Source of the DNA: Polysphondylium violaceum
Lineage: Eukaryota > Evosea > Eumycetozoa > Dictyosteliales > Dictyosteliaceae
Direction of reading: 5' to 3'
DNA length: 64,000 bases
NCBI GenBank assembly: GCA_000277445.1
Contig: AJWJ01000022.1
Span: 1-64,000, forward strand
Shown: positions 10,781 through 24,000 of the stretch, one piece after another
How the letters are laid out: the number at the start of each line of letters is the position of its first letter
Position numbering within the stretch: position 1 is the stretch's first letter
The notes under the pieces: model-generated
Database searches by the model: none
What the model was told of the DNA's origin: nothing
The model's input: the letters and a program-made list of their open reading frames with translations, nothing else
Made by a program: the position numbers and the translations under genes

Positions 10781-11572
10781 ATGGTTTCTTTAAATATTAT
10801 ATTATTACTAGTTTTGGTGGTGTTGGGTTGCTCCCTAATCGAAGGTAAAGAATTTAATTATAAAAAATACAGAAACTCTGATTGTACCGGCGATGTATTG
10901 GTGTATAGATCACTTCAGGCATCATCAACTTCATACTGTTTTCAATTTTTACAAGATCTTCTCATCGATTGCAGTGATGGCAAGAGCTGTCTAGTTTCAC
11001 AAAATTGTTCATGCACCAATTCCACTTGTGGTCAAGTCTACGAATTGGATCAATGTATCGATGGTGTAAAGATTGGATACAATAAAATTGATTTCTATGA
11101 ACTCCGTTATTGTGTATTCAGTGAAAGGTAATTAATTAATTTATCATTGCATTGATCTTAAACTATTTATACTAATCTATTCCCTTTCTAACATAGTCGT
11201 ACACTAGACTATTGCTCAACAAAGCCCAACGGAGCAGTAATTGTTAAAAACAACGAATGTTTTGGTAATGTCAGAGTATCGTGTGATTACCATTTCTATA
11301 AATTCCGTACATGTGATCAAGACAATAAATTAATTAAAAAAGTGGCTACAATGTATTGCGATTTTTATGAAATTCCCAACAATAACAATCAAACCATTGT
11401 GTCCAACTCATCGTCAGAGGATCAAGAAGTATCTCTCTTACAATTCATGACCGAAGACACCTATTTCACTGGAAGATCTCTTCCAACAAACAGTTCGCTT
11501 CGATCACACTCATGCAACCTAATTCTATCGATTACTTTTATTTTATTGTTGACACTATTTAACTTTTATTAA
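10781..11572 (+). CDS. Secreted Cys-rich protein, probably GPI-anchored
   Basis: Two exons (10781-11127, 11197-11572; intron with TACTAAT) give 240 aa. Residues 1-22 form a clear signal peptide (MVSLNIILLLVLVVLGCSLI). The body is Cys-rich, including NCSCTNSTCGQVYELDQC, with several N-glycosylation sites. The protein ends in a hydrophobic stretch (LILSITFILLLTLFNFY) after a Ser/Asn-rich spacer, the usual layout of a GPI-anchored precursor. The family is not recognised, though small secreted Cys-rich proteins of this type are numerous in dictyostelids. A surface location is inferred from the two terminal signals. Confidence 0.75.
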
Positions 11573-11938
11573 AATAAATAAAATCAAATAAATAATAATA
11601 ATAATAATACTAAATCTCTCATTTATATAAATCTATATATCTGTCATCACACCCTGTCCCCAATACCAAACAAGCAACAAATATGTAAATTTAAAAATGT
11701 AAAAATCTATCATCATTTATTTCCTGAAATATAAAATTTTAAAAAAAATATCTCCTCACAGAAAAATTAATCACACACTATGGTGAATTTCCCAAATGAA
11801 TAAAAACTTTTTTTTTTATTAATTTTTTTCACCCTTACTTTTTCCTCTTCTCAATCCTATACCCCCCACACCAATTAATATTATTGTCATTGATAAACAC
11901 TCAAGAGATAACACAACAGATAAATATTAAAATACACA
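11573..11938. other. Intergenic, no gene seen
   Basis: AT-rich 3' flank of the secreted-protein gene and 5' flank of the aldehyde dehydrogenase. An AATAATAATAAT microrepeat follows the upstream stop codon and T runs precede the downstream start. Nothing else was recognised. Confidence 0.6.
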
Positions 11939-13407
11939 ATGTCTAATCAAAATTTAGCCACAATTACACAAAATTTAAGAAAAGCATTTCTTTCACAAAA
12001 AACAAGAAAATTAGATTGGAGATATTCTCAACTCAAGGCTATAAAGAAGCTTATTACAGAGAATAAAGAACAAATAACAGCAGCTGTTAAAAAAGATTTG
12101 GGTAAACATGATTTTGAAATTCATCAAACTGAAATCGTCATGCCTCAAACTGAATGCGAAGAGGCAATGAGTCATCTTGAATCATGGACCAAAACTGAAA
12201 AAGTCTATACCCCAATCCCATTGAAACCAGCTTCGTCACACATCATCAAAGATCCCCTTGGTGTAGTTTTAATTATTTCACCATGGTATTTATCTATATC
12301 TGTATTCTCGTATTTTGATATATGTATATTAATGATATATTCATATATAAATATAGGAATTATCCAGTTAATTTAGCATTGGTACCATTGATTGGAGCTA
12401 TATCAGCAGGTAATTGTGCATTGTTAAAGGTATCTAGACATTCCTATAACGTTGGTGAGCTTTTATATAAACTTTGCACCAAGTATTTGGACCCTGAATG
12501 CTTTGCATTTGATTTTGAGGGCGGTGCACAATACATTACAGATTTATTGGAATTTAAATGGGACCATATATTCTTTACTGGAAGTGTCAACGTAGGTCGT
12601 ATTGTGTATCAAGCCGCAGCCAAATTCTTGACACCCGTGACTTTGGAACTCGGTGGAAAGAACCCATGCATTATTGACAAAGACGTGGACATTGCTTTTG
12701 CTGCAAAGAGAATCATGTGGGGCAAGTGCTGGAATGCAGGTCAGACTTGCATTGGGTTGGATTACTTGATCGTGCACAAATCTGTCGTTGCCAAGTTGGT
12801 CGACGAGTTTAAAGTTGTCTTGAAAGAGTTTTACGGCGACGACATCAAGGCCAGTTCATCGTATGCCCGTGTCATCTCTAAACAACACACCGAGAGACTA
12901 TCCAAGCTCTTTTCCAACGGAGAGGTTGTCATTGGTGGCGAAGCTGACGTCGAGTCGAGATATATCTCACCCACCGTCATCCTCAACCCCGACATGGACT
13001 CACCCTTGATGCAAGACGAGATCTTTGGCCCTGTGCTCCCTATCCTGACCTACGAAAACATTGATGACGCCTTGGCCCTCATCCAATCTAGACCACATGC
13101 CTTGACACTCTATCTCTTTTCCAGAGACCAAAAGATCCAAGATCAAGTCCTTGTCGGCACCCAGTCGGGCAGTGTTATGCTCAACGATGTCCTACTCCAT
13201 TTTACCAATCCAGCCCTTCCCTTTGGCGGTGTTGGTGACTCAGGCATTGGCTCCTATCACGGCAGACTCACTTTTGATCTCTTTACTCACAGAAGAGCTT
13301 TGGTCCAATCGACCACAAAGAAATTCTTGGATTTACCATTCAGATATCCACCATACACTCAATTTGCCGATAAAGTTTCAGGTACAATTATTGGTAGTGG
13401 TTGGTAA
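11939..13407 (+). CDS. Class 3-like aldehyde dehydrogenase
   Basis: Oxidises aldehydes to acids with NAD(P)+. Two exons (11939-12285, 12357-13407) give 465 aa, the usual ALDH3 size. The general-base Glu is about residue 213 (TLELGGKNP) and the nucleophilic Cys about residue 247 (NAGQTCIGLDYLI). These positions agree well with the ALDH3 family. The cofactor motif FTGSVNVGRIV is present, and the C-terminal part reads EIFGPVLPIL...PFGGVGDSGIG...HRRAL...RYPPYTQ as in ALDH3. There is no signal peptide. The C-terminus (SGTIIGSGW) lacks the long membrane tail of fatty-aldehyde dehydrogenases, so a cytosolic location is likely. Confidence 0.92.
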
Positions 13408-14364
13408 TCTCTCTATATCTCTATTTTATTTATTCCCTCCTTTTACTAAAATTTTAAATTTTCAAGGAATTTGATGAGGTCATTGCTAATTGGGCAGGTG
13501 GGGGTGGCAATGATGATCACTAAATCAAATCCAATCAAATCAATCACACACTATATCATATATAATAATAAATACATAGAATTAAAAATATCTTTTTTTT
13601 TGTCTGTCTGTCTGTCTATATTTATCTATATATCTTATTTTTCATTTTTCATTTTTGGGATAAACACAGAGATATAATATTATGTATATTTTATGTGTAG
13701 AGTAAATTTATTATTTTATTTCCATTCTATCACATTTGTGTAAAGTTATTATTAGCGTTGGTTTATTTATCCCATCGAAAACAATTATCGAAATAAAAAA
13801 AAAATTCAAAAAAAATTCATAAAAAAAAGAGATACAAAATTGAGAGAAAATAAAGTTTTTTTTATTTTTTTTTCTTTTTTTCATTCATTCATCTACAACA
13901 CACACTTACCTTACATATTTATACAATACCTTACATTGTATTTGGCTCAAAAGAGATATATTTAAAAAAACAAAATAGTTTTTTTTTTTTTTTCCTATCT
14001 CTTTTATTTATATACATATAACTAATTATATACCTATATACGAACTTCAAAAAAATATAAAAAACGTGTAAATAAGTTTTTTTTTTAAAATAAATAGTAT
14101 TTCTTAGTCAAACCGAACAAAATAGGTATAGAATAGACTGTGTTGTGTATTTGTATGTATATTATATATAAATTTAATTAATCACCGTGGCAATTTACGG
14201 CCACACGCGCCATATATGGGGTGGTGGGTGGACTGAATTCTAATTTAGCAACTACTGTAGATTTCATATGCAAATTAGGGTATTGGTTATATTACAGTAA
14301 TATACTAGGCATCACATCATAAACAGAAACAAGGCAACAACAGCAACAGCACTAACACACTCTG
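13408..14364. other. Intergenic region upstream of INO80
   Basis: About 950 bp. It holds a TCTG tetranucleotide run near 13604, many T and A runs, and an unusual GC-richer patch at 14186-14238 (CGGCCACACGCGCC, then GGGGTGGTGGG) shortly followed by ATGCAAAT near 14267. This patch is the best candidate for an INO80 promoter element. No gene was found. Confidence 0.5.
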
Positions 14365-17300
14365 ATGTCATCTTCAGTTGGTGTTAATTCAGGAGGGGGT
14401 GGGGGTGGTGGAAGACGTAGGGATAGATCTAGAGATCGTTCTGTATCTCCACATCGAAATGGTGGTGGTGGTAACAGTAACGGAGTAAACATGTATTCGC
14501 CTAGATCTGCGTCCTCCTCTCCATCGAGTCGTTACTCATCCTATTCGAGCAGTAGAGGAAGAAGCTCATCGAGATCTAGATCGTTTTCTCCATTGGGCAC
14601 AATAGATTATATTTCACTTCCTGCCTCTTCTCAAAAATCAATGGCATATCCGCCACCAAATTATCATAGTAATAATAGTAGTAATAGTAATAGTAATAAT
14701 AGTATCAACCCGCCATCAGTGGTTCAGACATCAACCTATCCACCCTCATCATCATCTTCATCCAGCAAATATAGATCTAAATCACCATCACATAGAAACA
14801 GCAGTTCATCAAAAACATCATCGTCGAGTAAAAGTACTAGTAATAGTGGTGGGGGTGGATCATCTCGATCATCTTCATCGAGATATTCATCATCATCATC
14901 ATCATCAAAATATGGTAGTAGTTCAAAATCTACATCTACATCGTCATCATCTAGATCTATAGGCCTTTCAAGCTCAGCATCAGCGATTCCCAACAGTACA
15001 TCATCCAAAGATAAACATTCCAGTAGTAGCAGCAGCACTTCATTATCAGCATCGACCAACTCATCAGCACTTTTGGGATTAGCCAAATCATCAACAACAC
15101 CCCGACATTCACCTTCACTAAGATCATCAACATCATCAACCAATCTTCTCAATAGTGTCAGTGGTATCAATAGTAGCAATAGTAAAAGCAATGCACTCAA
15201 GTTCAAAAAGATCTCGAGAAAAGACAAGGAAAAGATTTTAGAGTTGTTAAATGAACATGAAAGTGATAATGATTTTGATTTCTCGCTTTCAAACTCAACC
15301 AAGCCTTCTCCAGTATTGAAATCAACTAATTATCATTCATCATCATCATCAACCTCATCATCGACATCATCATTACCATCGTCATCATCAATTTTAACAA
15401 GTTTACAACCACTTTTAAATACCGATAATACTCCTCCTTCTGTACTAAATAACAACAATAGTAAGAATAGTAATCATACTAGTAGTATGAGTAAAAGTAA
15501 TATTAATAGTTTAATCAACAATGAGAATATTAATGTTGGTAAAGAGAATAACAACAACAACAGCAGCAGCAATGTTAGTACATATCAAAATGAGTCAAGA
15601 GTACCAATGGATATCTCCAAAACCAATGATACAAATAATCATCATAATAGTCATAGTATTAGTATTGGTAATAGTAATAATCAAAATAATGAATCTAGTT
15701 TCTCAGATCCGGATATTACAGAAGACTATTATTTCAAGATGTTGCATGAATATAAGAAAGATAAATCAAAGAAAAAGAAATCAATATCAGATGTAAGTAT
15801 AGACTTATACTCTATTGAATTCATTCATTGCATATATACTAATTACATATAAACATATAGAAATACTTTAAAGATATTAAATTATCAGACGATGATGATA
15901 ACTTTATATTTAATGAAAGAACAGACAGAAAACAATTAAAGTTGATGAAAAAACTATTAGACAATGAGAACATGAGAGACAGAGAGCGATACAAGGTCAT
16001 GAAGAAAAAGGAGAAAAAGAAAATACCGTTGAGCAAGAGTAGTAAATACATCAAGGATAGAATCAAATCATCGAGATCAAAGTCGTCTTCGTCGTCGTCG
16101 TCTACACATTTATACTCGAAAAAGAAAGCTTATAGTGACGACGACGATTCTTCGAGTGGCGATGATTTGCAGGCACTCAAAGAGCACTTATCCAATAACC
16201 CAATCACCTCTGAAGACGAAGATCACTATGACATACTGTACAACAAGAGTTATAAAAAGAAGAAAAAGTATTCATCATCAAGTAGTGCTAGTGCAGGCAC
16301 TCTAACCAATCTGTCGGGGTCAACCAGTGGAGTCAATTATAGTAGTAGCAGCAGCAACAATACCACTGCATTTTTAGCAACCAGGTATCCAGAGGTTGAT
16401 CAAGATTTCCATAGTAAGTGGGCAACATTGATTCGAAAAGAGTTGCCAAGACAATACAAAAAGTACCAAGACAATCATACCAACGGCTTGGCAAACAATA
16501 AAAAGATTGGATCTATGATGAGCAGAGAGATAAAGAAACGGTACAAGGCAGGCATTCCACAACCCAAACCAGTTAAAGATATTCAAAATCGTTCGAGAAG
16601 ATTAGTTAAAGAGATGGGTGCCTATTGGAGAAAGTTTGACAAGGATGAAAGAGAGGCGAAAAAGAGAGCAGAAAAAGAGGAAACCAATCAAAGAAAGAGA
16701 GAGGAAGAGATCCAAGAGGCCAAGAGACAACAAAGAAAATTGAATTTCCTTATCACCCAAACCGAGCTCTATAGCCATTTTATGGGTAAAAAGTTGACAG
16801 ATGAAACTGGTGGCCCATCAGCACCTTCCACCTCTGCCATCTCTGCTCAAATTGATGCAAGTAACAGTAAAAAGATAACAGAAGCAGCAACAGGAGATGG
16901 TCAACAACCACAACAAGTAGAGGAATATGAAGATGAGTCTGATGATGAATTGAATGAACAAGATAAACAAGAGGTAGAGAAATTAAAGAATGAAGCCATT
17001 CTCAAGACTCAAAAAGCCATTGAACAACAGATTACCAAAACTCAAAACTTTGATAAAGATGTCGACAAGATTCGTAATTCAAATCCTGAAACTATGGCAG
17101 AGGAAAAGAATGCAAATAATTTAGCTACCGATGTTTTGATGGATGGCAACAACAATAGCAACGCAAACATCAATGGCTCCAATATTCCATTTGGGTTTGG
17201 AATTGATAGTCTTTCACAACCTAGTATTTTGAATGCAGAGTTGAAGCCATACCAACTAAAGGGTATGAGTTGGATTGTCAATCTCTATGATCAAGGTATC

Positions 17301-20038
17301 AATGGTATATTGGCAGATGAAATGGGTTTGGGTAAAACCATTCAATCTATCGCAGTGCTCGCCCATTTGGCCGAGGAAAAGAATATCTGGGGTCCATTTC
17401 TCATTGTCACCCCCAAGTCTACTCTCCACAATTGGAAAAACGAGTTTGCCAAGTTTGTGCCCTCGTTTAAAGTGCTCCCCTACTGGGGCAATCAAAAGCA
17501 GAGACAAACGATTCGAAAGTTTTGGAATCCAAAAAAACTCTACAACAGAAACTCCCCATTCCACGTGTTGATCACCAGTTACAATGTCATTGTGTTGGAT
17601 GAAAAGTATTTCCATCGTATTCGTTGGCAATACATGGTACTCGATGAGGCACACGCCATCAAGAGCTCGGCCAGTAATCGTTGGAAGACGTTGATGAGCT
17701 TCAACTGCAGAAACAGACTGTTGCTCACTGGTACCCCCATCCAAAACAGTATGGCCGAGTTGTGGGCACTCTTGCATTTTATCATGCCAACCCTCTTTGA
17801 CTCTCACGAAGAGTTTGCCGAATGGTTTTCCAAAGACATTGAAAATCACGCCATGTCGCAGGGTGGTCTCAATGAACATCAACTTAATCGTCTACATATG
17901 ATTCTCAAACCATTTATGCTTCGTAGAATCAAAAAAGACGTTGAGAATGAAATGCCTCCTAAATATGAAGTCGAAGTAAACTGCTCGTTGACTGTCAGAC
18001 AAAAGAAGCTGTATCAGGGCATCAAGTCCAAGATATCAATCTCTGAAATCCTTGGAAACAATAGCTTTTCCGAGGCCTCGATGAAGAATTTGATGAATCT
18101 TGTCATGCAATTTAGAAAAGTCTGTAATCATCCAGAGACATTTGAAAGAAGTGAATGTAAATCTCCCCTCTTGTTCCAAACCGCCGAAGAAGCAGTCAAT
18201 GTCACTCTACCACTCTCGACCACCTATTTAAAGACTGTCAAAGCCGTAGTCAACAATCCAATTACTTTTTCCATTCCCAAACTAGTTTATAGAAATTGCT
18301 GGTTTATTCAAAATCAATCAGATTCAAATATAAATGATCAATTAAAACAATGTACTATTAATAGATTTTCAATATTTTCACCATCAACAAGCAACGACAA
18401 CAACAGTATAACATCAATTTCAAATTTAATTGGTTTATCTCCTCAAGAGTTGTTTAATTTAAAAAATAATTTCTCAATTTTGGATATGTATATAACAAAT
18501 CAAACTTTGGAAAAAGAAGTTTATCCAGTGCTAGATTATATTTATAGTGATAAAGATAGTGGTTTGTCAAACACCATCAAATATCTCTTGCTTGAACCAA
18601 CATTTACCTGTAAACTTTCACCCCATCGTTTGAAATCAAACTACCAACAACTTGTCATTAGTCCAAGTGATAGATGTCAATGGAATCAAGTTTTAATTCG
18701 TTCAGTTTTCTCTCTTTATCCCAAATGTACAGCACCCCCCATCGATATCGTTTGTTCAGATCAATCGTTTGCCAGAGACAAGGCTGCTCAGTTTTTGAAT
18801 GACCCCGAGGTGCAAATTCCCTTGACAAACCTGGTTTTCAATGGTATGACCAACAATATCGACATTGATCAAAAGCAATTTGAATTTAATCAACTTGATC
18901 TGCCTGCCAATCTCTATCACAACACATTGGACCAATTTGTCGACAATGCTGGCCTTGTGGGCGAGTTGAACGGTATTTTTGGTTCATCCTCTATCTGGGT
19001 GCCCTCATTTAGCAAATCTTTAAACGACAGTGGTAAGCTCCAAGTGTTGGACTCCATGTTAAAGAGACTCAAGCCCCAGGGCCATCGTGTACTCGTGTAT
19101 TCCCAATTCACAAAGATGATGAACATCCTTGAAGACTTTATGATCTACAGAAAGTACAAGTATCGTAGACTAGACGGTTCCTCCAAACTCGAAGACAGAA
19201 GAGATTTGGTCGACGATTACCAAACTGATAATTCCATTTTCGTGTTTCTTCTCTCTACCAGAGCCTGTGGTATGGGTATCAATCTCACCGCCGCCGATAC
19301 CGTAATCTTTTACGACAGTGATTGGAATCCAACTGCTGATGAACAAGCTATGGATCGTTGTCATAGATTGGGTCAACAAAGACCCGTAACCGTTTATCGT
19401 CTCATCACCAAAGGTACCATTGAAGAAAAGATTCTCAAGAGAGCCAAGCAAAAACATCAAATTCAATCTATTGTCATTGCTGGAGGTAAATTTGAAATTG
19501 ATAATTTATCCACTGGTGATGATATAAATGAAAGAGAAGTAGTTTCTTTCTTGTTGGATGATGATGAAGTTGAAGAAAAATGTATTTATATTATTATTAT
19601 GTTCCATATTATCAAAATGTACATTTACTAATATTTATTATTTATTTCTATAATATAGTCAAGAATCAATTTGATCCAATTACTGGAAAGAAGAGAAAAG
19701 AACCCGAGTCATCCGAAACCTCTGTTCAAGATAAACCATTTTCTCCAAGTGATATTCCTACTACATACATTTCAAAAGGTAGACCTCCAAAAGAAAAAGA
19801 ACCAACTCCTGTGACTGCTCCAAAGAGAAAAGGACCTAAACCTGGTTTCAAGAGAAACAAAGTTGATCCTACTCTGGCAACAACCCCACCAACAATATCA
19901 AATACTAGTCCCAAAAATGAAGGAGATCCAGAGATGCCATCTCTTCCAAAACCAAAGAAACCTCCCGGCAAACCCCGTGGTAAAAAAGCTGCTGCTCAAA
20001 TTAAATTACAAGAACAACAACAACAGCTACAACAATAA
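14365..20038 (+). CDS. ino80: INO80 chromatin-remodelling ATPase
   Basis: Catalytic subunit of the nucleosome-sliding INO80 complex in the nucleus. Three exons (14365-15792, 15861-19581, 19659-20038) give 1842 aa. The first 470 residues are Ser-rich with an Arg-Ser/Arg-Asp start. The diagnostic DBINO region lies at about 655-785 (HSKWATLIRKELPRQYKKYQ … NFLITQTELYSHFMGKK). Lobe 1 has DEMGLGKTIQ near 962 and DEAH near 1071. Many INO80 proteins have DEAQ at that place. An insertion of about 270 residues separates the ATPase lobes, as expected for INO80. Lobe 2 has STRACGMGINL and QAMDRCHRLGQQRPV. The last exon carries AT-hook-like motifs (KGRPPKEK, KPRGKK). Confidence 0.95.
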
Positions 20039-20128
20039 TAATAAATAAAAATAAAATTTATTAATAGAACCAAACGCTTCATATGAATAAAATATATGCT
20101 TTATCCCTAAAACATTTTAAAACTTTAT

Positions 20129-20374
20129 TTAAAATGGTACACCAGTTGGTAATCCACCAACAGCATCACTGGCCTCACTGACTTGATCTATAATGCTAGT
20201 TGATTTATTTAGTCCTTGAGAACTTGAACGGGAAAGGTTTGTACTATAATATACTGATGTTCTAGTGACAAAAGATTTTGACAAAAGTGAAGAAATAGAA
20301 TCTTTTTAAACAATTAATCAAGTTAGATTTATTTTCATATGAAATTATTAATAATAATTACCAAAGAGAGTCAT
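20129..20374 (-). CDS. hssA-like small peptide (MTLF family)
   Basis: Two exons on the minus strand (20362-20374, 20129-20301) give 61 aa beginning MTLFDSISSLLSKSF. The MTLF.SISS start is the hallmark of the large dictyostelid hssA/UPF0512 group, which is mostly expressed during development. This copy lacks the Gly/Cys-rich tail of classic HssA, so it is a divergent member. The first exon is only 13 nt (ATGACTCTCTTTG), matching the gene at 45651. A TATA-like box lies about 70 nt upstream. It is tail-to-tail with INO80 and too short for a routine ORF length cutoff. Confidence 0.75.
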
Positions 20375-21024
20375 TTTTTAAGTTTAATGGTAAACAAATA
20401 GAAAAGAGTGAAATTAATGTTTTGGTGATGAAGAAAAAGATTGATATTTATACTCGTGTTTGATACCGGTGTCTCTTCGAAATATAGTTATAATAATACT
20501 CTTAAATGTAAAAAAATCAAATAATAATACCGTTCTGTAGTAAAGAAATCGATTTTCTATAAAGTTAAGGTCAGTGATTAAATTCTTGTTAACTCTCTCA
20601 ATTTTTTATTAAAAGATAAACGATATGGATAAAAAAACTGAAATCTTGTAATTTCCAATATGTAGATAACAACGCTCGTAAAAATAAAAATTGTGTGTTT
20701 CGGTGTGTGGGAATTGGTAAAAGATAATTACAAAAAACAATTTTTAAAGAGAAATCTAGTATTCCTATATTTTGCTTTTAAATTTCCTAAAGGATTGGCT
20801 CCTTCAATGGCGGATTCAAAGCAATGAAAACAAGAGGTGAATTTAAATTTGTTACATCCTTTCGATTTTTTTATTCATACTATAATCAATCTTTGGATGA
20901 TCAAAAAAACTTAAACATCTTCTCTTTCTCAAAAAATAAAGCTAAAAAAGTAATATTACTATATGTCGTACACACAAGTAAAAATACTTTTATTTTTTTT
21001 TTTTGAGAAAAGGAATTACTCGAA
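20375..21024. other. Upstream region of the hssA-like gene
   Basis: About 650 bp separate the hssA-like start from the XRN stop codon (both minus strand). Besides the TATA-like box it has a GT-rich patch, CGGTGTGTGGGAATTGG (20701-20717), resembling the GBF-type G-box that drives dictyostelid developmental genes. Nothing else was recognised. Confidence 0.4.
20443..20453 (-). promoter_or_regulatory. TATA-like box of the hssA-like gene
   Basis: On the minus strand it reads GTATAAATATC, about 70 nt before the start codon. The gene at 45651 has a comparable box at nearly the same distance. Confidence 0.5.
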
Positions 21025-24000
21025 TTAACCAAGAATGATTTTTTCCAATAGAGTTGGTTGTTTATCATTGAGGAAATTTGATTCAATAAATATCTATAAA
21101 AAAGAATGATTAGTATTCTTTATGACAATAATACAAATAATAGATATTTACAGTGAAATTAGAAATTAAATTTGTTTTCAAAGGTATAGGTTCACTAAAT
21201 AATTGTAATTTAGAGGGATCTTTACTAAAATCAAAGGTGAAAAATGGTTTACATCCTTCAACATTTGAAAAATCAATAGACTCATTTGTATAAAATTTAA
21301 CAATCTTTGGAGAGGAATCTAAAATTATATATATATATTAGTAAAAAGAGGTTAAAAAATTAATTTATAAATAAAAAGAATTACCATTTGAAATTGAATT
21401 AATTAATTGAATATAAGATAATTTAACAGGTTTATCAAATCCAATATGAATAATCATTTGGTCATCATCTAAAGATTTCAAAAAGATTGATTTATCTTGG
21501 AATACTTCGTTACTTAATATTCTACCCAATAATGGAGAGTTCTTTTTATCTTGATTTAAAATATAACATTTTGAAAAATCAATAGATTCTAAAACTAATA
21601 GACTACCATTTAAACTATGCTTTTTTCTCCATTCGATAAATTGGGTTTGAAGAGGAGAGAAAACCAATTCGGGCACAGGTTTAGGTGGTTGGGTAGTTGG
21701 AATACTAGCAAATTTACTACTGTTTGGCGATTCAAATGGAGAGAGTGTGAATATTTTTCTAGTTGGCCAAGATAAATCTCTTTGGGTAAGAGGTTTCATT
21801 GGGTCTGGATTTGAATTTGAATTTCTAGATGGCGACTCAGCAATGGATTCAGTGATTACTTTATTACAGATGGTGATATCGTGGCCAAACTGATTTCTCT
21901 TTTTCTCTGCTTCAGTTAGACACTCGGGATGTTGTTCAAGGAGATTGGCAAATGTTGATTTGAATAAAGCAAAATCGATAAAGTCCAACAATACAACACC
22001 TTTCCAAGCTACATCTTCACCATTTAAATCAATTTCAAAGTCATCTCTATAATAGTGAGAAATTGGTGAAGGAGGATCCATAAGTTTACCAAAGGTGGGT
22101 GGAATGATTGATTTACTGTATTTTGGAAGTACACTTGATAAATGAACCAAAGGTGGAATGGGAGCGCCGGTTTCAAAGCTAAAGTGGCTAGAGGTATCGG
22201 AGCCAGTTTTCAGCAGTTTTTCTACATGACGAGCCAAGTCCTTGACCAATGGAGCATAGTGGAATGGATAAAACCAGGTCCAAGATGGACAACCCTTGGT
22301 ATAGTATTTCAATACCCAGAGCATACCCTCGATAAAAGAGTGAGTCATTTCCTCTTTTTTATCCAAAACTTGGAGAGTAGAGGTAAGATGGAGTTTACTT
22401 TCATAATACAATGAGTCATTGTATTTAAATTCTGGCAGAGGAGATGAAGTTTTACTTGAATCAATATTTGTAATCTCTGATAATGTATGTACATTGTTGT
22501 TATTGTTGTTGCTATCACTAGTGGCGGCACTAGTATCTGGTTTATTCCAAGGTTTGTTTTTTCGATTGAATGCTTTTCTAAATTGTTTTTCCAAATTGTC
22601 TGGGAATTGAGTAGACTCCCAATCGGCTAATACCTTTAAGAGTGGCAAGAGATTCTCGTATTGAATCTCCCATGAATTGTTGATTTCCTTGGTGAGATAT
22701 TTAATTTCATCGCCACCGATGGCATAGCTTTTATACCAAGACAAAAACAATTCTATGTAGCCATTGTGGATAGACACTGATGGAAGATGGGGAAGGAAAT
22801 CATTGCCCAACATCATACACATGAGAGTGAAATCATTGACACAACGGTTGAAATCGATTTTGGCAATCTTTTCCGAACTCTGGCCACGGGTGATGGTGTA
22901 GTGAAAGTAGTCTCTAAAGTGGTTGAGGTAGACAAAATCAAAGTTGACTGGCGTGGTGCTGGCTTTGGGGCTTTCCAATGGGGCTTTGTCAAACTTGCAG
23001 TATGTTTCAAAAGCCTTTTCAATACTCCACTGTGCATAGCCAAGGTAAAAGAAGGCTGTATCTTTGGAAGTGCCTGGATCAGCCATCGACAAGAATGTCT
23101 CGACTTTAAATTGTTTTTCCAAGAGTCTCTGTTGTTTTTGTCTCTCCCTTTCAGCCTTTTCTTCAGGTGTCTCTTGTTTTGGTGGTTGTGGAATCAATGT
23201 AGTACTATTTCCACTAGATGTACCATTGGTTGATGTTGTAGTGGTGGTTGTACTATTGCTATTGCTATTATTAGCAATTTCCTCTGCTGTTCTTTCTTGA
23301 GCTTTTTTAATTACAATGGATGCACCAAAGAAATGAGCGCCATTTGATTTGAATGCAGCTCTAGCAGATTCTTGAGTTTTGAATATTACCTGAGCAATCT
23401 TTTGTTTTAGTCTCATCGATGGGAACACATTTATCTTTTCAATGGATCCAAATTGTATACAAAATGATTTAACGTCAAATTCTGATACAATACTATCCAA
23501 ACATGTTATAAATACTGTATTCTCTGGTACGTGTTCGTTTTGTTCATTAGCTATTGTATCTGTTGTTGTTGTTGTTGTTGTTGTTTCTGATGTACTGGTA
23601 GTTGGGGAGGATGTACCTGAATCTGTTTGTTGATCAGTGGCATTATCGTCATTGGTAGCACCTGGTACGTTGATATAATATGGATGTACTGTTATTCTTT
23701 CGTTATTAATTTCCCAACTTCCTCCTCTAGCTGTTATTTCATTGATTGTATTTGGATCTTTGAATTCAATGGTAGCTCTGCATGATTGATAAATGTTAGT
23801 ATATGGATGTATGTGCATGAGACATAGACAACACATACGTATAGGAAGGTCTTTTGGTGTTTGCCTTTTCGATGAGGATCGTACTAATCTCGCCGTAGGA
23901 TTGAAAGAGGTTGCGAATATCAGACTCGTCACAAGAGATGGGAATGTGTTTGAGAGTGATTTTGTTTTCTTTGGGTGAGTTTAGTTTTCTGTAGGCATGG

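Noticed and set aside
17256-17882. Antisense frame over the INO80 ATPase lobe
   Set aside because: No family sense, and the plus strand encodes essential helicase motifs.
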